Part shown: piece by piece, positions 34,412 through 45,919 of the stretch
Layout: each line of letters opens with the position of its first letter
How positions within the stretch are numbered: position 1 is the stretch's first letter
From: Cantharellus purpuraceus
Lineage: Eukaryota; Basidiomycota; Agaricomycetes; Cantharellales; Hydnaceae
Length of the DNA: 64,000 bases
Assembly: GCA_025174535.1 (NCBI GenBank)
Contig: JALBUN010000001.1
Coordinates: forward strand, 496,001 to 560,000
Direction of reading: 5' to 3'
The notes under the pieces: model-generated
Databases searched by the model: none
The model's input: only the letters and a program-made list of their open reading frames with translations
What the model was told of the DNA's origin: nothing
Translations under genes and position numbers: made by a program

Positions 34412-35956
34412 TGTGGGGGATGATCTAGTATACGATGCTTGGAATCCTAGATCGTGCACGGTCAGTTGGCACAGGTCCGCACGGTGACAGCCATTTTGAA
34501 TGCACCGATACCTTCTTTTGAGAGACGGACGGACTCACTACTTGGTATGTGTTTACTTCCCTGCGGTGAAGTGCTCCTGTACAATGAACAAATGTATTCT
34601 TTAATTTTGTTTTACAGCTTGCAGCCTCATGATCGATCATATGCGTTCAGTGTACTTTTCCTCAATATCAGTCACTGGGCAAATACGTTCGCCTGAAGCA
34701 TTACTGGAATTAGCATTCTTCATCCATAACCTTTCCAACAACCTCATGATCAGTACATCAAGTATCTTCTCCCGATATCAGTCGCTGGGTACGCACGTAT
34801 ACAAGAAACGTTGACCACATTTACTTCATTTGCTGCGGCTTTTCTTTCATGGCGAGCATAGTGACACTGGGCGACAAGTGACTCGGGGGAATGGAATACC
34901 GGCGATGATGATCCTGGCCCAAGCTCGCGAGGACGGGATGTCGGTCCTCAGCCTTGCACGGCAGGAATGAATAAAAGCATTCAGCTTTTGACTGATCACG
35001 GGAAGTGAGGGTTGGTCGTCGACGTTGACGACGCTGTGATTGGGATGCTGCAAGCTCGAGGTGAGTACGGGAAAGATGTCTCTGGTACTTACAACGCAAA
35101 CTGAGACTACTCTTCCTCAACCTTTAAGAATGTGTGCACTGAAATATGCGCCACCCAAACGCAACCACGGAGAAAGAAGCACGACACGATTCTGTCACCA
35201 GGCCTCACATAGCTTGTACCTATCACCGCCACGAAACAGCAAGGGTCCCATAACGGTTTACCAACCGTAGTCAGGCCATTGACCAGGGGTGATTCATGTT
35301 GCTGACCTTGAAATGCCTTTCGTAGATCATTCGTTCAACTGCCTTGGAGCTACAGGGCGTCAGGACTTTGTGTCCTTTGAGTTGTGGTTCTCTGTGGGTT
35401 CCTAGTGGCGTACTGTTTCTTTCTACGAGGGTTAATATTCATTCCCAGATAGCACTAGTACTCGTGACCAGCATCAAGGGCCATGAAGCGAAACGACGTG
35501 GGACAGTCACAGGTGTTCTAATGCGATTTTCGACAAGGGTTCAACGCCTTTTGGGTCATTCCGGCGGTCGGTCAGCAGAAGAAAGTTACTTTGACATGGT
35601 CTGATGCCAACTGACACCGTCTTTTCCCCTTACTATGCTAGGTGAATACATCGCTTCTTTGACATGCTTATCATATTATTTCTCTTGCGGACAACCCGCG
35701 TGTAGGTCGCTCCGAGTCAAGCGGGGAAGACGTGTATACAGGGGACTAGATTTCGTATGGATGATTCAGCGTTAGGATTGTACTGCACGGTGCTCGAAAG
35801 GCAAGGGAGGGGACGAAGGCGCTTTATGCCAGAGACGGGATTTACGGCAGGACTCAGGTGACTATCTTGCGTTCACTTGACTAGAATTTCATATCCGCTT
35901 ACTCGTACACGCCAATCCCGATAAGTTATTCCTTATACAGAGAAGGTAACCGAGCT
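34412..35956. other. intergenic, no gene recognised
   Basis: Only short unrelated ORFs are present on both strands. No conserved motif, repeat or splice pattern was found that I could defend. Confidence 0.3.
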
Positions 35957-36195
35957 GCTTGCCTGGTATGCCCCGGATACGATTGATTGGCACATCAGCC
36001 CAACAAGAATAACAGTCAGCATCATAAAATGACAATTGGGAGTGGGGAGTGGATGCAATAAGTATCTCGGTTGTCCGAGATACTTATTACACCCACTCCC
36101 CACCCCAATCGTCATTGTCTCCAATTGCAATGCTGACTATTATTCTTGTTGGGCTGATGTGCCAATCAATCATATTCGGGGCATACCAGGCAAGC
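35957..36195. repeat. 240-bp palindrome over exon 1 of the membrane-protein gene
   Basis: Arms 35957-36070 and 36075-36195 are inverted copies with few mismatches around a 4-base loop (TTGT between CTCGG and CCGAG). The right arm holds the promoter-proximal region and first exon of the gene below. The left arm holds a mirror copy with its own ATG (MLTVILVGLMCQ on the minus strand). The arm ends share GCTTGCCTGG. A short direct repeat (ACACCATTGGGCTACCC twice) follows at about 36199. Confidence 0.85.
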
Positions 36196-37802
36196 ACCAC
36201 ACCATTGGGCTACCCACACCATTGGGCTACCCACACCATTTGTACCACTAACGTCTCACGCACATGCAGGTTATGTTTGTTGGCTCAATATACTTCCTCC
36301 TATATGGGTGAGCCACTCCGCTGTCACGTCTACTAAGAATCCTTCATGGCTTACATGTGTTTTCAGACGGCGCCCAGAGGGCATCAACCGTCTCTTTCTC
36401 ACTGCGGCGCTTGCCATGGTGCGTTCTTGAGTATTCAACCGTAATGCAGTTGTTAAGTCTTTAGTTTCAGTGGACACTCATTCTAGTCCACTATACTTTA
36501 AACTTGAGCATAATTATGGGTACGCCACACAGACATACAGCTCCTCTCGCTGGATCCTCACATTTATATTTCAGACGGTTTTACTGGCTTGCTTCCAGTG
36601 CTCAAAGAACACCCTAATGCCTTTGTGGCCCACTTCATGTCGGTCAACAGCTGGTATGTAACTACGCCTGGTCAGCCTGTATCACAGCTTACATGCAGCC
36701 TTCCCATAGGAAACAGGTATGCGTCCGTTCCTGCTTGCTTCAGACACCATCATGCAACATACATTGCAGGTTGCGCGCACTGGAGTGTATATCACTCTGA
36801 CGGCTGTCTCAGACGGATTGTTGGTGCGTTAGTTGGCATTTCTTGTCGGAAAGTCGAAAGATTCACTCGTGATCTGCAGGTATACCGTCTGTTCATAGTA
36901 TGTGGTGTGTCTCTTTCACGACGTTCACTTTGATGTGTGCTCAATACACCTTTAGAACGCAGAAGAAGGATAATCGCCCTGCCCATATTCATGTTATGTG
37001 GCAGTATCGGTACGTGTGTCCTGTATTGATATTCCTTTCTTTTGTCCTTAGGTCTCGTGTGACTGTTCTAGCATCAGGAATCGCGATTGAGGTAATCAGT
37101 AGTACAACGACCTCTGGGGTGAGTCTGACCACCACGCATCTCAAACCAAGACTAACGCTCTGGCAGCTCTTCTTGCCCAGGCTGGCCGTGTGCACAGCCG
37201 TGTTCTGCACTTCATCGTTGATACTGAATATCACGGCGACGTGCATGATCGTGTATGTGACATTACACACTCTGTTGATCTATGCTAACAGGAAGCGGGC
37301 TATAGGTACAGGATCTGGCGGGTGCACATCGCTATCCCATTAGAGAACGGGGGCCACTCGCTGCGGCCTGTCATCAGGATCATGCTGGAAAGCGGTGCGA
37401 TTTATCCCACCGCACTATTGATTTTACTTGCCACGTACCTGGCAAAGAGTGACGCGCATTTCATTGGTATGATATGTCTTTCTCTGGGGTTTCCTGATGC
37501 ATTTGTCTGACGATGAGTGACTGTCGACTAGTGTTTGACATGTTGGTCCCAATGATTGTACGCGTTTTTTAAGTTGTCACGGTACCAGCTGACTGATTGG
37601 TTCTCGCTGATCTTTCTTCAGGGGATCACATTCTCAATGATCATCGTTCGGGTACGTACAGATCTGTATAGACTGTACAGGGGATGCTAAACGCGAACAG
37701 GCGGGACTTGGGTCATCAGGGAACACATCGGGGGATCATGATTTGAATCCTCCGTCCACGATCGCGATCACAGAGTTTCCCCGAAGAGATCTAACAGTTT
37801 AG
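36130..37802 (+). CDS. seven-pass membrane protein, 15 exons with a 7-nt micro-exon
   Basis: Exons: 36130-36189, 36270-36307, 36367-36418, 36471-36519, 36575-36653, 36710-36716, 36770-36823, 36880-36904, 36956-37009, 37072-37118, 37167-37250, 37292-37466, 37532-37557, 37622-37651, 37701-37802. They join to 293 residues without a stop; introns are 41-80 nt, all GT-AG except the first (GC-AG). Seven hydrophobic segments can be counted. Landmarks: INRLFLTAALAM, SWKQVARTGVYITLTAVSDGLL, RIIALPIFMLCG, YRIWRVH, GAIYPTALLILLATYLAKS, PMIGITFSMIIVR. These fit a large agaricomycete family of uncharacterised seven-pass proteins; no ligand or function is known to me. The first exon may not be the true start. 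Confidence 0.75.
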
Positions 37803-40317
37803 TCTCGCAGACTGTCACTATCGACTATAACGACAGTGATAGGACGGGACGGGCTGCTGAGATCCCGACGAGGGAGTTAGTGGTCTGGAGGCAGTCGTGG
37901 GAGGCAGTGAGGCAATGATGTATCCGAGGGTCTTATCCAAGTCCGTTGCACCTGTTCACGGATCGTTTCAAGGGGGAAATTCCACTTCGTTACACGACAG
38001 GACGGAACATCAACGCTTCGCGTGTGACCTCAGTGTTGAGCATGACTCTGAGTCGACTCATACTGAATGGGTATGGTCTTACGCAGGGTCGAGACAGCAA
38101 TGAGATGGAACGAAACAATGAAGAGTCCCGATAGAACAAATGCAAGGCGTCGACGACAAATGGAGTGAATCCCGCTTGCACTGCATGACAACGTGAAGCG
38201 ACAGCTTGCATTGAAAGACCTTATCGGTCCTTCAACGACTTTCGGCTAGGGTGGTGGTGGTGAGTATCCAGGAATGGCGTGACTCAACTAAATATAGCCG
38301 AAGGCATGGGCAACAACATCAATGAGCGTCACAAGGCACGTTACCAAAGTGAGCAATCGTTCACATCGATCTGAGGCGACAACCGATACCTCCAGTTTAT
38401 GGCACCAAAATTATAACAATGAAAATATTGAGCAGAGGTCAGTTATTTGATTTTATTGATGAGGGTTCGGAACGACTCCAATTCCAACTGCCTATATACT
38501 GGCGCTGAGTACCACCACATTTCATTTGGACGGCATGTTTACAAGCCGGAGCATAGAGCTAAGCTCCAGAGTCTCTTAAAAACACTTGTGCTGAATTGCA
38601 ACAGGAGTCTTCTCTCAGGTAGAAACATGGAGGCAGGTTTTGTATGTTGACTAGGTTTCTGTTCGCCAGCCTCTTTGCCAGAGTTTCCATGGGCTGTGTC
38701 AATTTCCAGACTTCATATGACACCAGCCATGGCCATATTGTTATAATAGATGGACTGGGAAAAAGTTATGGTTGCATGGAGAAACTAATATGCTATGGGT
38801 GGGGACTCCATCCACAGCTCAGGTGGAACCAGACATTGGGATGTGGAGTGGTTTGGCTCTCATATGATGTAAGACCAGAGGCTGGTGCTGCCACTGCAGG
38901 AACCACCACCCCAGTGTTGTAAATCATGCGTATAAGCTTATTCTGTCCCTGCCAACATACATGACCACTTGTTCATCTCTCATCACAAGCTCCATATCAC
39001 ATTCTGAATACTATACTCCATCTGATCACCGGTCACAGGGCTAGATCATATTATCATTGCCTAGATGAATGACTGCCCATATGATATATCCCTGCATACA
39101 GTCAGGACTTATGGATCCATATACCAAGTCTTTTATCTTTGTAACTAGCTATTCAATTTTATCTCCTATTTCTTGTTCATATTGATTATCACCCCCTCTA
39201 TGTCTAATATCAACTGATCCTCATATCCAATCCTCACTGCTTTTATACCTCCTATTCCCTGATCATATACAAAGCACGGTCTATTTTCTATTCTATTTCA
39301 CTCATGTGATATAGATACTTCATGTATGATCCAGATGCCAAGATCATTTTCACATGTATAAGTATACATACTACAGATATGTATTTCTCTAGTCAATCTG
39401 AGTTATTGTACTCACTGACTCATGTTTGTCTTGTTGCAAATCCAGTTATATACTGGTACACTCACTCTCGTTCTATCTTCTACTTAATCTTACAACATCC
39501 AAGACCTGCTGATGGTGTCAGCATGGGCCCCCATGTCAACATGAGTGCCACTTCTTCACTGAATGAGAGTATGTCCTCAGCTCAGGAAAAATTGGCTTCA
39601 AAGGGCAAGCCAATAATGACAGAGGTGCAGGTTTTGGCATAGAAGCCTCACCTCACCTCTCCACACACATGCACACACCTTTATGATATAATATCTTTTT
39701 GTGCAGTTTTTCTAGTTGCCATGGTCTGCCTGGTTGAGAGGTGGGGAGGGTGGGGACCATACTATATACCCCCAGCATGCCATGCCATTTTTTCACTAGT
39801 TTGTAACTTGACTCTTCTTGGTTTCCATCTCTGATGACGACTGACTTTTTTCTATGCAGGTTGCAGATGTTTTTTTTTGTTCATTGTTTTTGTCACTTGT
39901 TTTTGTGGATTTGCAAGGTCCTCTTAAAGCTCTCTGCTCTTTCTCCTCTCTCTCTTCTATCTCTTCTCTCTCCTCTCTCTCCCCACCAACCCAACCTGCT
40001 CACCTGGCATGCAATCTACAATGTTTATATCCTTCTACTAGGTTTTTTTTTTTTTTTTGTGTTTTGAGCTTTGTTGGGCTTGGGCCATGGATCTTGGGGT
40101 ATGTGGTATCATGAATCATGGTATTGTTTGATTCTATGCCTATGACTGTTCTGCATGGTGTTTGGGTTTCCCTCCCCCCCAACCTCTTGTTGTCCTCATT
40201 GACATTTTGCATTTTCTTTTTTTTTTGTGGATTTTTTTGTTTTTGCTTTTGTTTTGCTTTTTTGTTGTTGTGGGTTTTGTCTCCTTGCCCCTGCCCCTTC
40301 CCCTCCCCCCCTGCTTT
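37803..40317. other. unassigned, mostly non-coding
   Basis: No gene could be supported. A short Ser/Thr-rich reading (MGPHVNMSATSSLNESMS near 39523) and long T-rich tracts (39860-40280) occur. The latter translate into Phe/Leu-rich shadows. From about 38640 on, base composition shifts to the AT-richer, CpG-poor type of the transposon regions. Confidence 0.3.
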
Positions 40318-40447
40318 GGAACCTGAAAAATTATGGCATTAGGGCAAACTCTAAATCACCACAATTCTGAGAAGAATATCAAATCCTGCTGCAGCACAAC
40401 TCCAGAAATGGTTTAACATTTGTACTTTGGTTACAATCCCTTGTATT
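40318..40447 (+). repeat. 130-bp repeat, first copy
   Basis: GGAACCTGAAAAATTATGG to CCCTTGTATT is repeated with about 10 differences at 41813-41956 (GGAACCCACAAAATTATGG). The second copy ends exactly where a family-1b LTR begins. It may be the end of an unidentified LTR. Confidence 0.6.
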
Positions 40448-40603
40448 GGTCAATGCAGACAATACACAGGAAGGTAATAAATATGACTTCCCAAGCCTAG
40501 AGTTCATGGACACTTAGGGGTCCAGATATTCCAAAAAGAGGGAAATGCACTTAGAGGCTAGAGGAAGTAGATGGATGAATACAACTGTCCAATCAGTGAC
40601 ACT

Positions 40604-40665
40604 CTGAAGCAGGTAACAGTGGTGTGTGAAGTAGTCTGGCAACTGCTTCACATGAGTTCAAGATT
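40604..40665 (-). mobile_element. LTR-4 end fragment
   Basis: Reverse complement of 14826-14890. It preserves the terminal CA (TGAAGCAGGTAAC on +). Short and isolated. Confidence 0.6.
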
Positions 40666-40843
40666 CTAATGTTTGTTAGTATTAATGCACAGCAGTGATG
40701 TGGTTGATCATGCAACTGCTGTTGCCATTCATTCCTGAAGATTACAAATGAGATCATTGGCATTATTCATCTAACACTATGTCACCCTTCTCCATGCCAG
40801 AATCTAAAGGATCAATTGAGCTGATTCCTGCATCCATATCAAT

Positions 40844-40950
40844 TGTTACATCCTGTAACACCAAGTCTGAACTCTGGATCTCCTACTACTCCATCTCCTC
40901 TGACTCCATGTCCCAACTCCATCTCTGTCAACTCTGAACTCTGTCAAGAT
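40844..40950 (+). mobile_element. family-1b LTR 5' fragment
   Basis: TGTTACATCCTGTAACACC and the following CTCCATCTCC-rich stretch are the start of the LTR; it breaks off where LTR-6 (minus) begins. Confidence 0.7.
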
Positions 40951-41812
40951 TGATTTTTGGCTGAGAAGATAAACTCTGAGCCAGCAAATGCTATATAGAT
41001 ATAGTGAATACCATTATGTAAAAGCCTACAGTCAGGAGGTGAATATCCAAGAGAGCCTGGTTGAGTGCAGGATTGTATCTTTGAGGATGTGTTGGATGTT
41101 GTGAAAAATAATGAAAGTTTGCCTTGCTGGGGGGAGTAGAATCTGAATAGGGATCAAGGGAGTGAAGGGAACTGTATGTAGGCATGATCTAATTGAAGAT
41201 ATAGTTGAATAGTATCTTCGTACAAAGTTTGAAGTAATTCGGTTGAGTCTTTGTCTAGATATCAATGATTTGAGCAAGGAGCAGGAGCAGATGACTTGGA
41301 TATGAGTAAATGCTCAATAGAAAAATAGCTAGTGGTCTTATGGCTTCATAATCCAGGATTTGGATAGAGTATGAATATTCTAACAGAATATGCAAAATCT
41401 AGTAGAAGTATGTGTTTGTTCTGGAGTTATTCCAGATATGAATAGTTCAAACACACAGACAGGAATAATGAGAGATAATTACTCTGGATTGTTCAAGGGC
41501 AATACAATCATAATTTATACATGATAAGGGGCCTCATGAATGTAAAAGTACTTCGTAAATGTTCTAGACCAATGATAGAATGTATGATGGAGGAATGATG
41601 TGAGGGATTGTCCATGATGCAAAAATGATGAAATAAAATATAAGAAAATTTCTGGGCAGCTCTAGAACCCACAGGGGCTTCTCCTATTCCCTATACCATC
41701 CCAATAATCATCTCCACCTGTCCCCTTCTCCCCTCTGATCCTCCTGAGCCTTCTTTGTGCTCCTGTCCCCCTATCTCCTCTATCCCTCTTTGTTATATCC
41801 TGTAACTGTTTT
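40951..41812 (-). mobile_element. LTR-6, minus copy
   Basis: The reverse complement is collinear with 45940-46700: GAGAAGCCCCTGTG, a TATAAATTATG box, TCTGTCTGTGTGT, ATCTGGAATA and GTCATCTGCTCCTG in the same order. Non-coding. LTR nature is inferred from the promoter-like layout and size; ends are not sharply defined. Confidence 0.55.
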
Positions 41813-41956
41813 GGAACCCACAAAATTATGGTGTTAGGGAAAACTCTAAATCACCACAATTCCATGAATGAACAGCTAAGAAGAATATCAAACCCTGCTG
41901 CAGCACAACTCCAGAAACAATTTAACATTTGTACTTTGGTTACAATCCCTTGTATT
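41813..41956 (+). repeat. 130-bp repeat, second copy
   Basis: See 40318-40447. Here it carries a small insertion (CATGAATGAACAGC) and abuts the family-1b LTR. Confidence 0.6.
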
Positions 41957-42537
41957 TGTTACATCCTGTAACACCATGTCTGATCTCTGGACTCCATCTC
42001 CCTCTCCCTCTACTCCATCTCCGTCAACTCCAAACTCCATTATTGTTCTCTTTATAAGTAGTTTCTTCTTATAGGTTACAACAAACCTCCTTCTTTTATA
42101 TTGTTTAGTTTTAGTTCAGACTTGGGTCTGAACTCTGAACTCTTTTCCATATTGTACTCCATATCCATCTTATTGTCTTATTGTTTTAGTTTCAGCATTC
42201 AATTCTCCACATACTTATACAGGCTACTCTCTGTCTATTACAGTAGTTCATATATCAACTAAGATTTGCCCCATCAACTTCTTGGTTGCTAGCTTCTTGA
42301 CAAGTCAAACTCCAGATCCTTGATCCAACTCCATACTCTGAACTCCAAAATATTGGACCAACAATCCAAGGGGGTGCAACACACAAGTTGAAGCCAAGTC
42401 CACTTGATCCAACTCAATAGTTATTGTCTCCACTCTGTCTCTGGTTGAACTGGAATAGTAAAGTCCCCTCCCTTTCATAACTAGCAGCTGAACTCCAGTT
42501 ATTCCCTTTGACCCCCAAGTTTTCCAGCCCCTTAACA
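41957..42537 (+). mobile_element. family-1b LTR, full length
   Basis: TGTTACATCC to CCTTAACA, 581 bp, the most complete example. A TATA-like TTATACAGG near 42216 is followed 26-28 nt later by AGTAGTTCATATAT (42242-42255), the likely RNA start. Fourteen bases of this site equal the complement of the primer binding site at 43573-43590. It is in opposite orientation to the gag that follows, and its flanks show no target duplication. Confidence 0.8.
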
Positions 42538-43572
42538 CAATATGACCTACTCATCTACAGAAAGGCAGAGGTTCTGCTTGATATGACATTGTCATTCCTA
42601 TGGAGTAAGTTTACCATCTTTACCAAGCTTGGTAGAGAGGTTGGGGGTCTGCTTCAGAGTTCCAGAGATAGAGGCTGTGGGGGGGTTGGATCTGGGGTTT
42701 CCAGATTTACCAGAGTTGGGCTGCTTCTTTTTGTCACTGCCCTGGGTATTGGAGGATGAAGTGGACTTGCTCTTGTCATTGGACTTGTCCTGGCTCTTGC
42801 CCAAGGTCCCACGAGCTACCTCAGAGTGTCATTCCCAATACCAAGTATCAATGGACTGTACTAGAGTCCAGAGTTGGGATAGGGTAATGGGTTTGCCTAC
42901 TCTGGCAACTTTGTCCTTGATTTGGGACAGAAGGCCATTGTATAATTGGCATTGGGGTGCAGCATTTCCCCATTGGACACAAGCAGCTAGTCAATTGAAC
43001 TCAACTAGATACTTAGTGATCCTCTAGTTATCACGCATTCAGAGATTCTCAAGTTTGGTCTCAGCTTCACCTCCAGGTCATGAGGTCCAAAATTGGTCTT
43101 CAATTTGGACATGAACTTGGAGTAGTCATCAAGCCAAGAGGCTTCAGAATCAGAGGTTAGAGTGGGTTTGAACCAATCAAGTGCAGTTCCCTTCAAATAA
43201 GATAGAGCATAAGTAACTTTAGCACTATCATCAGAGAATGCATCAGGATTGTCATGGAAATTGAGGGTGCATTGTGTAAGGAAGGGCTGGAGTTTATGGG
43301 AATTGGATCTGTCAAAGGTATCTGGCTCTTGGATCTTGGTCTGAGCAGAGGATGTCTTTGGAGATGATATAGAGTTAGCCAACATGCTGAGGGCTTCCGC
43401 AAGGTTAGGGACTGGGATTGATGAGGGATTGGCTGGAGGAGTGCCTTCCTGGAGTTCAGCCTTGAGCTCCTGATCAGAGGCTGGGGCTTCTCCAGGGACT
43501 TCCTCAATGGCAGTGGGTGGTACTCTCACTCAGATGGAGGTTTGGGTGCTTCAGGGGGGCATGATGATCAAG
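42538..43572 (-). pseudogene. family-1b gag
   Basis: On the minus strand: an N-terminus starting near 43560 with a stop, then AIEEVPGEAPASDQELKAEL, LAEALSMLANSISS, the gag core (QPFLTQCTLNFHDNPDAF, YLKGTALDWFKPTL, WLDDYSKFMSKLKTNFGPHD). After a frameshift near 43030 come CVQWGNAAPQCQLYNGL and a Lys/Ser/Asn-rich linker (SQDKSNDKSKSTSS) up to LSTKLGKDGKL. The zinc knuckle is missing. About half of the core residues match family-1 gag. Confidence 0.8.
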
Positions 43573-43590
43573 GGAGTAGTTCATATATAC
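43573..43590 (-). promoter_or_regulatory. family-1b primer binding site, self-priming type
   Basis: On the + strand GGAGTAGTTCATATATAC lies directly before the LTR end TGTTAAGGGC. It equals the LTR sense sequence at 42242-42255 over AGTAGTTCATATAT (14 of 14), so an RNA starting there could fold back and prime on this site. Confidence 0.65.
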
Positions 43591-44065
43591 TGTTAAGGGC
43601 TGATACACAGGGTTCAAAGTAGTAATCAGAGTTTGGATGCTAGTGAAGAAGGGGAGAGGACTTTACTGTTCCAGTTCAACTGGAGACAGAGTGGGGGCAA
43701 TAACTATTGAGTTGGATCAAGTGGACTTGGCTTCAACTTGTGTGTTGCCCCCCCTCAGATCATCAGTCCAATATTTCAGAGTTCAGAGTAGGGAGTTGGA
43801 TCAGAGATCCAGAGTTTGACTTGTCAAGAAGGTACTTGTCAAGCAACCAAGAAGTTGATGGGGCAAATCTTAGTTGATATACAAACGAGAGTAGCCCATA
43901 TACATATGTGAAGAATTGAATGATAAAACTAAAAGCAATAGGACAATAAGATAGATATGGAATACAACATGGAAAGGAGTTTGGAGTTTAGACTCAAGTC
44001 TGAACTAATGCTAAGCAATATAAAAGGTAGCAGTTTGTTGTAACCCATAAGAAGAAACTACCTCA
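43591..44065 (-). mobile_element. family-1b 5' LTR of the minus-strand element
   Basis: Reverse complement of the LTR from its 3' end (TGTTAAGGGC) to the ACTACC near 44063. The first about 90 bases of the LTR are missing. It sits upstream of the gag at 42538-43572, as expected of a 5' LTR. Confidence 0.75.
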
Positions 44066-44840
44066 ACCTGTATTGGTAATCCTTGCCTTACAGGGATTAC
44101 TGGATCTCTGATTCCCTCCATTGGGGGAATATTATTTCTTCCACCCAACCTGTCATTCAGTTAGATTCTCTCATCCTAGGGAGATCTCAACTCTCTGGAT
44201 TCAGATTCTTGTTGAGAATCTGATTTTTGGTGACATGACTTGCATTGCTCAGAGCTCTCTTGGAGTGATTTTAACATCATTCCCAGCTCTGTGATTTGCT
44301 GCCTCATTTTGATGGCAGCTTTTTCTGCTACAGCAGCCATCTTGGCTGCCTGAGCACTAGCTTCACTAATGCTCTTCATCTCATGCTGATTGTGCATGAG
44401 TTGCTTGGTCAATCACAAGATTGACTGGTGGGTTTCACACCACTTCATGCTGTGTGATGCCCTAATAGAAGTATTGCTACTTCTACTTGTGCTCATCTTG
44501 TGTTCACATTCCTTTCCTTTAGAAACATTGCAGGCAGTTAATGACTGTCTCCTCTTTTCTTTTCTTATCAAAGAACCACTTGATGAGGGGTTCTTGTTTG
44601 ACAGGTGATCTATTGTATGATCATCTGTGTGGTCTTGTGATTGTGATGACTCTCTCCTAGAGTCTTCCTTATGAGAAGTCCCTATGACTTCTCTAGGGTT
44701 TAGCTCCCCTTCATGGGAGCTTCTACTGTTGGTTACACACTATTATTCATCATTTATGATGTCCTGGGTGCTGTCAGCATGACTCATTCTGCTTCTGTAG
44801 ACTAACTGAGTTAGTCTACTAGTTGCTCACTTGTATGAGT
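44066..44840 (-). pseudogene. family-2 gag 5' part (minus strand)
   Basis: Reverse complement of about 57100-57900: the helical stretch HNQHEMKSISEASAQAAKMAA near 44400-44310, IAELGMML-like residues near 44280, and the upstream hairpin-rich segment. Arms such as AGAAGTC/GACTTCT and AGCTCCC/GGGAGCT are kept while loops differ from the other copy. Confidence 0.7.
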
Positions 44841-44844
44841 GACT

Positions 44845-45230
44845 GAGGGAGTTGATATATGTTTGTACACCAGTAACAGCCAGTTTTCTAGTATTGACTA
44901 GAAAACTTCAATAATGAGGAAGAATCACTTGATTCTTCCTTTGGAAGTTCAAAAAAGTGTAAATTATGCCTTAGTTCACACTGTTGTACAGAACTCAACC
45001 AAGTATATTGGTTGGGCGATGTATTGTACAGTATGGTTTTTAGCTAAGTTCTATCTACTATAAGTGGACCCACACATGTACTGGGTCCACTGGCTTACAT
45101 AATAACTATACATATGCACCCTATGGGCACATATGTCTACCAAGAAAACAACATTCCTTAAGGGAATGCTGCATATATCAATCATACTTATATACTATAG
45201 TAAGTAAGTACCTTGGGTACTTACAGATGG
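44845..45230 (+). mobile_element. family-2 LTR-like fragment (plus strand)
   Basis: Same orientation as 56573-56830 (TAGTTCACAC, GTGGACCCACAC, CATTCCTTAAGGGAATGC). The adjoining gag part at 44066-44840 is inverted relative to it, whereas both have the same orientation at 56573-57900. A local inversion separates them. Confidence 0.55.
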
Positions 45231-45288
45231 AGTTGATGGAGGTGGAGATAGAGCCTGGAGATCAGACTTGGTGTTACAGGATGTAACA
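45231..45288 (-). mobile_element. family-1b LTR, 5' tip
   Basis: GATGGAGGTGGAGAT to GGTGTTACAGGATGTAACA is the reversed start of the LTR. If it is a 3' LTR of a minus-strand element, the internal region, with the antisense ORF remnant, lies at higher coordinates. Confidence 0.65.
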
Positions 45289-45390
45289 GTATCTCCCTTC
45301 TAGATTGACCCCATGAGATCTTAGTCAGCATCATAGGAAAAATGTTGGTGTATGCATTTGAATTTGACATACAAGGCTGGCCAATATTAA

Positions 45391-45834
45391 ATGCATGTCG
45401 TTTCTCTCTTTTCCTCTTACCAACACCTTGAAAGCCATGTCAGTGTCAATTCAACAGCAGTCACTCATAGGTTGATTGAGGTCTCTAAACATGTGAAAGA
45501 GACCACAAAGACTCTTCAGGGCATTGAGACCCATCTCAGAGAGCTCAATGGCTTATTCTGTGCACACCTTATGGATTGGAGACTGGTCCCACTCCAGAGG
45601 GAGTTGGATGAGCTGGAGATGGAGGCCCTATGTGTGGTGAATGAGTCAGATTTGGACTTTGCAAGGTCTTGGAGTATATCAGAGAACTTCAATGGATCAG
45701 ATGATGAGAGGGTGTGGATGACATGAGTGATAATGGAACTGGAGGCAGAGGTGTCAGAGAAGAGGGGAACAGTGGATGGGGAGTCTGGAGATGAGAAGTC
45801 TGATGTAGGAGAGTTGGAGATTATAGAGAAGTAA
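45391..45834 (+). pseudogene. coiled-coil/acidic ORF, probable family-1b antisense ORF 3' part
   Basis: One frame with a single internal stop (TGA at 45724-45726). It encodes a helical stretch (THRLIEVSKHVKETTKTLQ, THLRELNGLF, LVPLQRELDELEME) followed by an acidic tail (SDLDFARSW, SDDERVW, ESGDEKSDVGELEIIE). This order, coil then acidic end, matches the C-terminal part of the family-1 antisense protein, although residue identity is low. It lies just inside a family-1b LTR and on the opposite strand to it. It could instead be an unrelated captured fragment. Confidence 0.4.
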
Positions 45835-45919
45835 TGTAGTCAGAGAATGTGATGAATAAGGAGAATGACTTTTCTTGGAAAAACTGGAGTGAAATCAACA
45901 AAGTATGGGGCCAGGTTTA

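Noticed and set aside
39834..40342. Phe/Leu/Cys-rich ORFs looking like membrane proteins
   Set aside because: They come from T-rich low-complexity DNA; no splice pattern or conserved motif.
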